Assembly (NCBI GenBank): GCA_963971575.1
Contig: OZ020623.1
Span: 10,790,980 to 10,854,979 of the forward strand
Length of the DNA: 64,000 nucleotides
DNA from: Liopterus haemorrhoidalis
Lineage: Eukaryota; Arthropoda; Insecta; Coleoptera; Dytiscidae
Reading direction: 5' to 3'
The stretch's first letter is position 1; each line of letters begins with the position of its first letter. Shown one piece after another: positions 1 through 11,268 of this stretch. A program made the translations under genes and the position numbers. The notes below the pieces were generated by a model. The model saw nothing but the letters and a program-made list of their open reading frames with translations. It did not search any database and had not been told where the DNA came from.

Positions 1-562
1 TTTTTATAAATAATAAAATTTTAATGAAATGATTTTAAATGAAAAAGTAAGTATATAAAATTAGGACTAGCCAATATACATATTAATAAAAATCGAATTT
101 GCATCATTATACAGGTGTTACATACAAATTAGTAAATATGAATATGAAAAATAAAAGACTTTATTCTTTAAAAATTCAGTCTAATTTTTTTAATAACAAA
201 ATACATTAAATTTCACCTTTACGAAAATCAGCCTATATTTTTTAATAACGAAAAGATTCATTGCAAATTTTGCATAACGCCCTATATTTTCTTTCATTTT
301 CTTTAATTAAAACAAAACCTAGTTCTTCAGAACTATTCCTTCGGTTTCTTCTCACCATTTATTTAATAAATTTATTGTTTTGAACTGAAAATACTTGTTC
401 ATTAACTCTCTATTATTCGTATTAAATAACTAAAACTAACCTCATTATTTGACAGTTTACAAAGTTTACACTGTTTACATTGTTGACAAGTTTACCAATT
501 GTTTACATAAGTTTACACGTAAACGTAAACAATTAAAGTTTACGTGTAAACGCCCATCACTG
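1..562 (-). mobile_element. hAT non-autonomous element, truncated by window edge
   Basis: Read on the minus strand from 562 downward, this matches the first ~510 bp of the complete hAT element at 3503-4173. It has the same CAGTGATGGGC terminus (here GCCCATCACTG ending at 562), the same GTTTACACGTAAAC hairpin next to it, and the same AT-rich body. The other end lies to the left of the window, so the 8-bp target duplication cannot be checked; the right flank is CCCAAAAT. Confidence 0.75.
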
Positions 563-757
563 CCCAAAATCCAAGTGAAGAGCAAAAAAAATGGTCTTCA
601 TCTCCCAAATCCAAGTGAAGAGCAAAAAAAAAGGTCCTCCCATATCCAAAATGTTAAAATGCGGGACTTTTGCGGGACGCATCTTAATGCGGGCCTTTTG
701 CGGGACGCATCTTAATGCGGGACAAAATGTTAAATGCGGGACGAATGGTCACCCTAG
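563..757. repeat. GC-rich short repeats with a hAT-MITE-like end
   Basis: Two copies of a CAAGTGAAGAGCAAAAAAA unit (about 570-630) are followed by several GCGGGAC / CTTAATGCGGGAC units. The block ends in GGGACGAATGGTCACCCTA. The same GGTCACCCTA terminus and GTCCCGCATT motif occur in the 120-bp MITE at 25222-25341, so this looks like a larger relative of that family interrupted by the hAT element to its left. Confidence 0.5.
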
Positions 758-1657
758 TAATGTTACTTCTCGATAAGTTATATTTATTTACAAATTTAAA
801 AATTGTTACAGATTAAATTTTAATACGGACTTTTAGTCGGTAATATCAACATCTTCCAGTCGAACTTTTGTTTTATTCTAATTGGAAATTGTCAAATTAC
901 CCCACCTTTGATGTTATGAGCATCTGTTGGTAATTTCCAAAACTTATTGCAAAAAATTTGGGTTCACTGGTCAGAGAACAATATAATTATTTTGATTTTT
1001 TTTATTTGAAACGTCTGGATTTTAGTTCAGGACATCTCCGCTTAATTTTTTGTATAAAATAATGAATTATATAAATTAAAACTTAAATTTTAGGGTGTAA
1101 TTTGTTGTAATTTTGTTCGTAAATACGTAAAATACGTAATAGGAAGTCAAAAATATTTCGTAGTTCAGGAAAAATGTAGTAAACAATTGTCATTTTGCTT
1201 AATTTGACATTTGCGCGTGCCGGCGTTGCCAAATTTTGCACATAAACAATGAGAACCTCTGTATTTTATGACATTAAGCTAACGGGACTATTCAGATGCA
1301 TGTTTATTTGTTGGGAGAAATTGTAATGGTGTATTATTTGGGAGTTTTATGTTTGTAGTGTATTTTTTGGTTGTGGAAGTGAGTGATGTTGTTTTGGCAA
1401 CGTTGTATTGTGTTCATTTTGCAGGATCAGGCAATACTAAGGGTAGTGGGGGCAGGGATAACCTTGGTCGTCAGTATTGCGATTTCATATCGTACCTTGG
1501 TTGTTAGTGATCACTTTTTGATCAGCTGATATTCGTCAGAATGGTTTATTTCTTAAATATTTGTTAGGCTGTGTGTTGATTAGTGTTAAATTACCAAAAT
1601 ATAGGTGATATAGTTAACCAATGAAATGCATTTGACAGGACACTGTCAGATTCTGAA
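758..1657. other. No gene recognised; probable upstream region of the RB1CC1 gene
   Basis: AT-rich sequence without a long ORF or a recognised repeat. A somewhat less AT-rich stretch at about 1200-1530 (with GCGCGTGCCGGCG and CAGGGATAACC) lies just before the proposed first exon. By position it is the best candidate for promoter and 5' UTR, but no TATA box, initiator or other element could be assigned with confidence. Confidence 0.3.
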
Positions 1658-1685
1658 ATGGCAGATATTCAAGTGATTCAACACG
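1658..1685 (+). other. Candidate 5'-UTR first exon end with upstream ORF
   Basis: An ATG at 1658 opens nine codons (MADIQVIQH plus one base) that run straight into a good donor, G/GTATGT at 1686. If spliced to the acceptor TTTTGCAG/A at 6799-6800, the reading frame continues ten codons and stops with TAG at 6829-6831, before the conserved RB1CC1 start at 6870. That would make it a 19-codon upstream ORF split by a 5.1-kb intron. The splice is inferred; no transcript is available here. Confidence 0.35.
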
Positions 1686-3208
1686 GTATGTAAAGACATA
1701 TATTTACTTTAGGGTTTTGTTATTTAGCATTTCTTTGTGCCAAAAACGTAAATTGCGTCATTTTCATTATATTTGTGAATTTCTTTTTGTTTTATATTTT
1801 TCTTATTGTTTCTTACTTTATGTGTAATGTAAACAACAACATTTATTTTGCATATTTTCTATTTTTTTATAATTTGCACTAGTTTTTGTAGTGATTGTTT
1901 TGTGTCTTAAACTAACTGTATAGTGTAAACAGACCTGCGATAAAATTTGTTATTTATATTTGATCTATTGATGCTATTAAAGCCTTCGATTTTATTGTTT
2001 ATTAATTTATTTAAAAATTGGCCTTCAGATTGTTATGAAAATACTTTTTGAGAGGTAGAATATCTCATATATTTTTTATCAAAAATTTATTTTAATTACT
2101 AGTTATTTTTTAAAAATGCACAGTTTTAGGTAGATAATAATTTTTAGACTAACATTACGTATTTTTACAGCATCTATGAATATTATCGCAATTGTCATAA
2201 ATAAAATATTATTAAATTATTAATATTTTACACCCCTGAGTCATTAATATTTTTACATATTTTGTCATACTCATGATGAAATACTTGTTTTTATTTAAAA
2301 CAGTGGCGGACTATAGAAAATTAAAGTCCTAGGTATAATTTTTAATCCTCTAGTGCCTAATATCGCCTTGAAGCGGATCATATATAAATCCATGTAAAAA
2401 TAAAATACGTGCAAATTTCATCGAAATGCCCGTGGCCGCCTACAACGACTGCCCAATGAAACACTGCCGATTGAGTAAAGTTACACGTGTTTTTGCTAAA
2501 AACAATCAGTTGATGCAAGAGTTGACGTATTACGGACCGCCTTACGTTCCATGTTAAAACAATAAATAAACAATTTACAGAACTAAAGGGATTGTAAGAC
2601 TTGAATAATAAATACCAGAAAAATAAAAGAATTATTGTTCTTATTTCACCCATATAAACCTTTTGGCTTATATAAACCCTTTTGACTTCACTACCTACAA
2701 AGATCTGATTCAACCATGTAAATATATATCATTACAGAAAAAATCTAAAAATTTACTTTTTGCGATGTTTTCCTCTCGTCGGGTGTTTTTTTTTTTCGAG
2801 ATCCAATTAACCATTTTCTCCACTTTCATCTTCATCACGTGTTTTATCCACTGTAATCGTCTATCTTTCATTTGAAAATATTGTTTTTAAAACTCTTATA
2901 CGAATATTTTGGTCAGTCTTCATTGTTAGGATTTCGCGGGTATAACCCAAAATCAAATGTAGAAGAATATTGTAGCGTTGAAAAATATATGCGATACAAA
3001 AATATATAGGGGTTTAAGAACATATGTATATATCCCCCCATCTCGTGGAAACCTCAACTTATAGGATATTTAATCGATTTCTCAATCTTTTTATTTTTAT
3101 CACTGCTCAATAGGTTTTCTTCTTTACTACATTTTGAACTAACTATCCGTGCTGATGCAATCTGCCAAATTAAATGGACGAAGAGATGCGTATTTGCTTG
3201 TCAACTTA
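1686..3208. other. Probable intron sequence, nothing recognised
   Basis: AT-rich sequence lying in the proposed 5'-UTR intron. The short open frames here have no protein-like composition or recognised motif. CAGTGGCGGAC at about 2303 resembles a hAT-type terminus, but no partner end was found. Confidence 0.4.
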
Positions 3209-3502
3209 GGGCCGGTTTCTGAAAGCCTAGTTAACTATAACCAAATAGTTAGAAAATGGTTGTTATGGTTACTTATGAGATTGTTATATTGTAACAGAGT
3301 TAAATCAAATGGTTAAACTTAAGTCACTATATTATACAAAGTAGCGCAACGGCGGCCATGCTGGGGCTAAAAATGTCGCCAACACAAATGATGTTCAGTG
3401 ATTCCAACAATACAAAAATAAGAAACTAGTACTACCAATAATTTTATTTTAAACATTGTAATCACGATTTTTTTAATCAAAGATGCACTATAACAAAATT
3501 GT

Positions 3503-4173
3503 CAGTGATGGGCGTTTACACGTAAACTTTAATTGTTTACGTTTACGTGTAAACTTGTCAACAATGTAAACAATGTAAACTTTGTAAACTGTCAAATAAT
3601 GAGGTTAGCTTTAGTTATTTAATATGAATAATAGAGAGTTAATAAACAAGTATATTCAGTTCAAAACAATAAATTTATTAAAAAAATGGTGGGAAGAAAC
3701 CGAAGGAATAGTTCTGAAGAACTAGGTTTTGTTTTAATTAAAGAAAATGAAAGAAAATATAGGGCGTTATGCAAAATTTGCAATGAATCTTTTCGTTATT
3801 AAAAAATATAGGCTGATTTTCTTTAAGGTGAAATTTAATGTTTTGTTAATAAAATTATTAGACTAAATTTTTTAAAGAAAAAAGTTTTTTATATTCCTGT
3901 ATAATGATGCAAATTCGATTTTTATTAATATGTATATTGGCTTGTCCTAATTTTATATACTTACTTTTTCATTTAAAATCGTTTCATTGAAATTTTATTA
4001 TTTATAAAAATGTATTGATAATTAGGTTCTGTAATTCAAAACAAGTTCGCATGTCTAAATCATTGTTTACATTGTTTACGTTGTTTACAAGAGTTTTTGT
4101 GTTTACTTTACATCATTGTTTACGCGTCAACAATGAGGTAACTTACATCATGTAACTTACGCGCCCATCACTG
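3503..4173. mobile_element. hAT non-autonomous element, complete (innermost of the nest)
   Basis: Termini CAGTGATGGGCG and CGCCCATCACTG are flanked by a perfect 8-bp duplication AAAATTGT (3495-3502 and 4174-4181). The related host copy near 50.16 kb has the unoccupied site CAAAATTGTGGTAC, which proves the insertion. Near each end are hairpin-forming GTTTAC/GTAAAC repeats. At 671 bp it is far shorter than an autonomous hAT element and keeps only a zinc-finger scrap of the transposase (3686-3799). Confidence 0.9.
3686..3799 (+). pseudogene. hAT transposase N-terminal fragment, BED-type zinc finger remnant
   Basis: A 37-codon frame encodes RKYRALCKICNESF, the Cys-x2-Cys half of a BED zinc finger, which hAT transposases use for DNA binding. 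The stop codon TAA follows before the His pair of the finger, and no RNase-H-like domain follows. It is therefore a leftover inside the deleted element, not a working gene. The assignment rests on the CxxC context and on the hAT termini around it. Confidence 0.6.
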
Positions 4174-4553
4174 AAAATTGTGGTACAATTTCAATTATTT
4201 TTTTTATTTTTATTAAATAAAATGGATATAATATATAAATTTAAATGAAACTTAACCTTAAATATTCAAACCGCTGAGAAAGAAGGTTATTAAATGAGAG
4301 CGAGAGAGGGAGATGTGACAGCGCAGACGTAAACTTAAGAACGTAAAAATTGCTGCTTTAGTTTGCTTAATAGGGGAAGCAATGTTGCCAATCAAACCCT
4401 GGGGTCTGTCGGCTTCTTCAAAGGCTTGCGCTACTTTGTATAATCCAGTGACTTTAGTTAAACTCAGCTAAGCTCTCAGAAACCGGGCCTTAGAGTTTAT
4501 ATGTTCGTAAAAATAATTACATCTCTCTCATTAATATTGGTTAAACACTCTTT

Positions 4554-5715
4554 GTAGGGTTTTGTATGCTTATACAACTCTTTGACCCGCACATAGGAAA
4601 AATACTAAAACATCTAAAAAACATATCCCCCTAAAAATATAAACAAATATGTGCTCGTCGAAAAAAAAAAATATTTTTTTATAATTCTGAGTAGGGTATC
4701 AAATGAAAGTCCTTGGTACGTGGATTAACGATCAAATTTTTATTTTTGCAAAATAAATTATTTTGAAGCGATATTTGCCAAAATTGTGCAAAAAAAAATT
4801 TTGTCCCACACCCTGTAACCCAGATGGTTTAAACTAAAAATCTGAAAAAAATTTAAGTAATTTACATTGCTGTGGACCGGAATAGTACAATAGTAATTTT
4901 GATCAGATTATGTTTTCGGAAAATAACGCATTTTTTGTGTTTTTAACTAAAATATGTTAAATATTTAATTCGCTATGTAATTATTTTATCAAAATTCTAG
5001 TTATATTTTGGTAAATGTTGCATTTAATTTTTAAAAGCGTAAATTTAATAACCAGTGGGAACTGTTCTATTACATACATTTATTTCTATGTTTGAATGTA
5101 AATTTATTTCTATGTTTGAAAAAAAAGCATTTTTTGTGATTTTTGGCTAATAATATACACAAGTTATAGCTTTGTAACACGCTACAATGGAACGTGTATG
5201 CTGGTGTAGTGGTTTTGACGCTGGCTTTTCACCCAAGTAACTCGATCCGAAAGGGATCGAACCCTGCGAGAAGAGACAATATTATTGTTTGTTTTTTTTT
5301 TAATTTTTATATTGTTTAAATTATTTTTTCAAAATTCTAGTTATATTTTGGCAAATGTTGCATTTAATTTTTAAAAGCGTAAATTTAATAACCAGTGGAA
5401 ATTGTTTAAATTATAATTTAATTCTGTTTCAATGTACACGAAATCAGAGGGGCGGAACTTATAATAACCAATGGGAGCCATTGGCGCAATTATTAAAATT
5501 CTTAATGAACCTTCTTATATATAAAAAAAAAAAAAATACTGCACTTATTTAGAAACCTAAATAATGGTATTAGGTGTTCGAATTAAAATTAACAAAAAAA
5601 AAATATTTTAATATAAAATTTGTTTTGGCATCCCAAATAATCATCATTCACTTACTAAATACCTGCAAAACCCTAAAATTTGTGAAAATTCACACTTCAC
5701 TTCAATTTTTAAATG
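4554..5715 (+). mobile_element. Helentron-like (HINE-type) element, copy 1
   Basis: Begins GTAGGGTTTTGTA and ends TACCTGCAAAACCCTAAAAT followed by a hairpin TGTGAAAATTCACA and ACTTCACTTCAATTT. Compared with the other copies it has lost the (GTCT)n microsatellite near the left end. The body (CATATCCCCCTAAAAATATA, GATGGTTTAAACTAAAAATC and so on) matches copies at 11.2, 19.7, 22.1, 22.8, 27.1, 52.3 and 57.5 kb. The tRNA-like cassette at about 5195-5276 has a box-A-like CTGGTGTAGTGG and a decayed box B. Subterminal inverted repeats, an end hairpin and an internal microsatellite fit HINE/DINE-1 elements; this class is inferred. Confidence 0.75.
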
Positions 5716-5908
5716 AGTGATTTGACTAAAAGCCAAAAGTTGGGGGATGTAAAGTTAATGTCAAAATTGTTTCGCGGACCTCAGTTTAAGAACCGCTGCC
5801 TTATAATATTTATTTACTGCATGTTACGAAATTTTAAAATATTTATGTACATTTTTAAATGATTAGTATTGAATTATAGTAGAAAGTAATTTAACGTCCA
5901 AATTTTGA

Positions 5909-6763
5909 ATATAGGTAGAAGTAGGAAATAATTTCACTCAGCTTTTTGGACAAGAAGCGTTTATTTTAACAAAACACAACGTTTCGCCAACAACATTGTT
6001 GGCTTCTTCAGGTGCTATAACAATAACATCATGATAGAAAACAATATTGTACAATTAATAACAAAATTTACCTATGTTAGTTAAACGTAGTCATAAAAGA
6101 CTGTACATCAATCATCTCCAAGGATGGTGAAATTGCAGAATACATAGATATTAATGTGTACTTGAAGAAAACAGACCATAGGAAAAAACAGGAGTAAATT
6201 TCAATTAACTATTGAAATATAGTGATCAAAAATTAGAAACTATTGTTTAAATTTAACAGTGCAAAATGAGACAAATAAACTATATAACTGTCCAATATTA
6301 ACTTATACATAAGTACAATGATAACAAGTTTTATCGATGCATCAATATGACAGGCTGCGACACTATCCACCCTAACTACCTGGTACGCACAAATCGACAG
6401 AGTTGACAGTGTCCCACCCTGTACAACATAATGCAACGATAATCCCCGGAATCATGAAATTAGTTAATTGAAATTTACTCCTGTTTTTTCCTATGGTCTG
6501 TTTTCTTCAAGTACACATTAATATCTATGTATTCTGCAATTTCAACATCCTTGGAGATGATTGATGTACAGTCTTTTATGACTACGTTTAACGAACATAG
6601 GTAAATTTTGTTATTAATTGTACAATATTGTTTTCTATCATGATGTTATTGTTATAGCACCTGAAGAAGCCAACAATGTTGTTGGCGAAACGTTGTATTT
6701 TGTTAAAATAAACGCTTCTTGTCCAAAAAGCTGAGTGAAATTATTTCCTACTTCTACCTATAT
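5909..6763. repeat. 855-bp palindrome with ~300-bp arms
   Basis: Arms 5909-6210 and 6463-6763 are near-perfect reverse complements around a 252-bp spacer. Each arm carries a hairpin-forming block (CTGAAGAAGCCAACA near GTTGTTGGCGAAACG on the outward-reading strand). Such blocks are common near the ends of Penelope-like and other retroelements. No ORF of note is present. It could be two retroelement ends fused head to head or a fold-back MITE. No target duplication was identified. Confidence 0.7.
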
Positions 6764-6799
6764 TGAATTATAGTAAAGTAAAACTTTTTTTTTTTGCAG

Positions 6800-6869
6800 A
6801 GTATGAAGTGAAAGAATATTTATATATTTAGTAGTCAGTTACGCTTTAGGGAAGCGTCTTAGTCCTAAA
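6800..6869 (+). other. Proposed 5' UTR segment of the start-codon exon
   Basis: A long T-tract and TGCAG at 6796-6799 make a strong acceptor 70 bases before the conserved start codon. The segment holds the in-frame end of the candidate upstream ORF (TAG at 6829-6831). The start at 6870 is chosen because the protein from there matches the FIP200 N-terminus directly. Confidence 0.5.
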
Positions 6870-6937
6870 ATGTTGTACATATTCCATGTAGACACTGGAA
6901 CTATGATGACTTTCGATATGAATCTTGCTTTAGACAG
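6870..6937 (+). CDS. RB1CC1: RB1CC1 coding exon 1
   Basis: ATG at 6870 opens MLYIFHVDTGTMMTFDMNLAL, the first strands of the ubiquitin-like domain and a clear match to the FIP200 N-terminus (MKLYVFLVNTGTTLTFD in human). It ends in phase 2 at CAG/GTGAGT. The next intron is only 80 bp, the one short intron of the gene. Confidence 0.93.
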
Positions 6938-9900
6938 GTGAGTTAGTTCTTCAGTATGTCAATATAATTCCAGCTTTTTTTAATTTAATTTGTAACTAAA
7001 TATTATTTTTTTTTCAGTGTGGCACATCTGCAAATAGTGATAGAAACGCAATGGCGTATACCTGTCGAAAAGCAAGTTTTATTGGTGAGCGGTGGAGAAA
7101 GTTTAGATCCGACTGCTCGGGTTTGTAGTTATTCCGCTGGCACTGATACCAATCCGATTTACTTATTTAGTAAATCAGTTATCGAGTCTACGCAACCTCC
7201 AACACCATCTATAGATGCAGCGAATGATTTCGATATGAAAGATAAGGTAAGATAAATTTTTTAGTTTTGATCTTAAGCATTTTTAATAGATCAGTCTAAT
7301 CACGTGATCCGCATGACGTCATCTCATGTGTTGGAGGTATCACAAACTGCTAAAGCCATATACCACCATGTTAAATAGACGTTTTTCAACTTAGCATTAT
7401 TTAATTTTGGAATCTCTACTTACAGTGGATATCACTTATAAGGACGTTGAAGAGACCAATGAAATTCGTTTGTTATAACCGTAGGTCGCTATATAGGGGA
7501 AGCCGGGGCATAACGGGGTCCCGGGGTATAGGGGAAAAATTTTAAGATCGTAGCGCCACGCGGATTTTTTTGAAACCATTCTAAATCAGATACCACTTGA
7601 CATTTACTAGTAAATAATAACGAAAAGTGTATCAAAAAACGACAAAAAATAAATAATTGTTTGGGATTTTCTGATTTTGTGAAGTGACATTACTTGTAAA
7701 CATCTAAAATACTACATTTTGTGATCTGGTTTTAAGTTATGGCGGTTTTCCATTGTCGATTATTTTAACTATATTGGGGGAAATAATAATTCCCGTGTTG
7801 TTTACCAAGGGGTAGAAATCTACAATGCTGGGCATATAATATTCTGTGGAGTCACTGAAAAAAACAGAGAGTTCATAAAGATTTATGCATTATGCCTACA
7901 AACTTCTGCATTACAAACCCACACACAATAACAGGAATTTTCAAGATATGCGATAATAAATACAAAATTGAAAATATTCTTTGTAGTCACTATCATTAAA
8001 ATGTAATGAGCAAACTTTGATATAAGGGCTCACTTTTTTTCCATTTTTTAAATTGTTTATCTAAACATCGCGTCGATTCCTAACCTCTTGCTTTCCCAAT
8101 TTTGTTTCGAACCGTACGGTGTCTGATATTAGTGGAAACAAATGAAACGATATTTCCGGGTTTCTTCTTTTCAATGAATTGCACATAGGCACACAACAAT
8201 ATGTATTATACATTTTTCAATGATTATAATAAAACTTTAAAAACAAACTTCATACAAAACCAATACACAAAACGAAATGTTATCTGATGTACACAAGTTC
8301 ATGAAACGCTCACCAGATGGTAGGGTGCTTAGCTGCAAATCCCTATAACGGGCTCCCCTCTTTTTGGTTGTTAAAGCATGCCGCCATGTTTAGGTGCATT
8401 CCAATCACGTTCAGTACTTCGCTAGTATCTTCCGAGAGTGGTTGAATGACTGAGAGCTAGCGTTTACATTTTGTAAATTGGTGAAACGTGTTTTTTTGCT
8501 GTGTTGATATATTTTTCACACATATCCAGACGTTGATTGCTCCAGTGCAGAGCATGTGGCAAGTGGGCACATTATTCTTGCGCTGGAGAAGATGATAACG
8601 ATGAGGAATGCACTCACGTGCGTTCATTCTGCGCCAGATTTTAGCTATTGCCTATTATACCCCGCCCGTGCTCATTCTGCCCCGACACCGAGACAAAATG
8701 AGCACAAGGAAGCTTTTTTTATATCGTCATAACTTTTATTTTTGTATTTTTCTAAGTTTTTTTACTGTCTGTAATAATTAAACAATAAATCATCTTACGA
8801 ATAAAAGTATTTCGAATTTTTTTACGATATTCCTGAAGATTTTATTAAAAATAATCCTCAAGGTGCCCGTTATACCCTGGCTTCCCGTAATTGTATTTTA
8901 GAAGTGAGGACCTCTTTTGTTTTAGGTTTAGGTCGTCATCACTTGGGTTTTAAAAGTGCGGACTTTTTTTTTAGGTCATCACTTATATTTTGGAACTGAT
9001 GACTTTTTTTTTCAGGACATTATTTGTATTATATAAGGTTTAGGGGGGCCTAATTATAAAATCTTGCCTAGGGCCTGAAAAAAGCTAGTTATGACCTTGA
9101 CAATCTGTATGAGACAGCTTCAGTCTACAATGATATCAAAAATTACAACAATCGGTCCAGTAGTTTTTGCGTGTTCAAAAAAAAATATTCTGTTTCATTT
9201 TTATGTATGAAGATTACAAAAACGTTAAATCTGTCATGTATTACGTTTTTATTTTCATTCAGAGCTAAAAATGACTTTTACTCCGTGTTTACTACACTAA
9301 AAAATTAAAAGAAAATTCCAAGGTCTTTGTACAGTATACAAATATGTTGAACGGGTTCAACAGCCTTTTATAGTCCTTGACATATATAGGGCAGGTCAAT
9401 GCAACCCTTACATTAATTTTGCATCAAGTGTTTTTGAACCGGTTTCAATGCGTCATTGGAATACAAGTTTTAAATATAAATGTGTCAAATTTATAGACCT
9501 AGTTGTAACTTCTAGGTGGAGCATATTGTAATATTAATAAAATGAAAATTAATGTGAAGTGTGAATTTTCACACATTTTAGGGTTTTGTAGGTATTTAAT
9601 GATACGAAGCCAATGTTTACCTCTACCTTTCGGCTATTTAATGAAGAATGCTTTATAAAATTTATAATAGGGGATAGGCATGATTTTTTTTTTATTTTTT
9701 ATTATATTCTTCTTGTTGCATATAAACATAAAAAACAGTTTTTATTTTTTTTTTTTTGTAATTTGAAGGCTTAAAAAATCATAAATGTATGTAGCGCGCG
9801 AAAACGACGTGTGACGTCATACACCTTCTAACTGACGTATGACACTACTAGCTTACCGGCGTACATAGTCTGTTGTGAACTTATTTGTTTGTATAACTTT

Positions 9901-11226
9901 CATAGGTTATGTAAAGTTAGAGTGATTTTAGTTAAAATAAAGTTTAATTCTATAAAAACAATTTATACATGTTTACCGAATTAAATTTTATATTAAAATA
10001 GATAACTTATATTGCAGTATTTCAATTATGCCTCTAACGTTTTGTAACTTCATGTAAACAATGTAGTAAAATTCTGACATCTAAATTACATAAATATTTA
10101 CATTTTACAGAGTTGCAGCGTTTGTTTACATAAAGTTATAGAATATAAAATAAAAATTTCTTTGACACCACGTATTTCCTCAGCACTGTAGCATTCATTA
10201 TTTTTCATATATTCCATGAGCATAAATGCATCAATGTTGGGTAAATTATTACTCTGAGCCCTAACAAAATCTTTATCTGCCATTTTAATAATAAATGCGT
10301 GAAAAATTGCTTAAAAACAAATACAAAACTCTCGAACAATACAATACACACACGTGTAAAGATTATGTTGTAGCTGTATCTGTGATGTGAAACCCCTATC
10401 GTTTGACGTCATACTCAGTCGTTTTACTCGGCAACCTTCGCTCCGTGGTCGGCTTATTTCAAATTTACAATATTTTAATTCAAAAATTTGGCTATAATAT
10501 TAATTAAAATGTAATTTTTGTTTTGTTAGGTGACATAACTAACATTAACATATCAAAATAATGTAGTTTTAAGGAAATACAAATTTTATGCGTATCCCCT
10601 ATTTTAAAATTTCCTCGGAAGTAGTTGAAAGATAGTTTACTTATCTTCCAACATTTTAAATTCTAATGGCCGGTTGCTAAAGTAAGAATTATCCCTAACT
10701 CAAGTTAAAATCATTTGTTTTTGTATGTTGTAGCATACAAAAACAAATGATTTTAACTTTAGTTAGAGAAAACTCTTACGTTAGCAACCCGACATAAACA
10801 AATGTTATCTCTTGCACTTTTTCTCTAAAACAATTAAGGAAGCAGGAAATAACAGATTTATTATTCTACATGTTAAATCGATATGGCGGACAGGTCAGTT
10901 CACCATCCTGTATATTCTGTACACCCCAAAACTTAAAATAATTGCTCGTAACCTCTGTTACAAAAACAAATAAACGCTAAACGTTTGTTTATTTTTTTGT
11001 TTTGAACTTGATTTTATGTGTTTTGGTGGGGTTAAAGCTGACCTTCGCACGTGCATGAGATTTATTCTGCTGTAATATGTAAATCAAACGCGTTATTCAA
11101 TGCGTAATAATTTGAGAGTAGATGACCTCGAGGCAACCAAAGACTACTGTTCCTGTTAAAAAAATGAAGAGATGATTGTTAGGGTTTTGTAGGTATGACC
11201 AAAAACCCTTACACCGTCATTTTGTC

Positions 11227-11268
<42 letters not shown>

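Larger units (their letters stand above)
3320..4456. mobile_element. TIR element with 8-bp duplication, copy 1 (middle of the nest)
   Basis: The ends are TAAGTCACTATATTATAC and GTATAATCCAGTGACTTTA, inverted repeats that continue into CAAAGTAGCGCAA. They are flanked on both sides by GTTAAACT (3312-3319 and 4457-4464). A second copy lies at 49826-50850 with its own duplication. The 8-bp duplication fits hAT or P-type elements, but the terminus is not a typical hAT end and there is no coding sequence. It is interrupted by the hAT element at 3503-4173. Confidence 0.8.
3209..4489. mobile_element. Harbinger-type element (outermost of a three-level nest)
   Basis: Imperfect terminal inverted repeats GGGCCGGTTTCTGAAAG and CTCTCAGAAACCGGGCC sit at the two ends. 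Each is flanked by TTA (3206-3208 and 4490-4492), the 3-bp duplication typical of PIF/Harbinger elements. With the nested 3320-4456 element and one of its duplications removed, only about 140 bp of its own sequence remain, so it is a small MITE without coding capacity. Confidence 0.75.
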
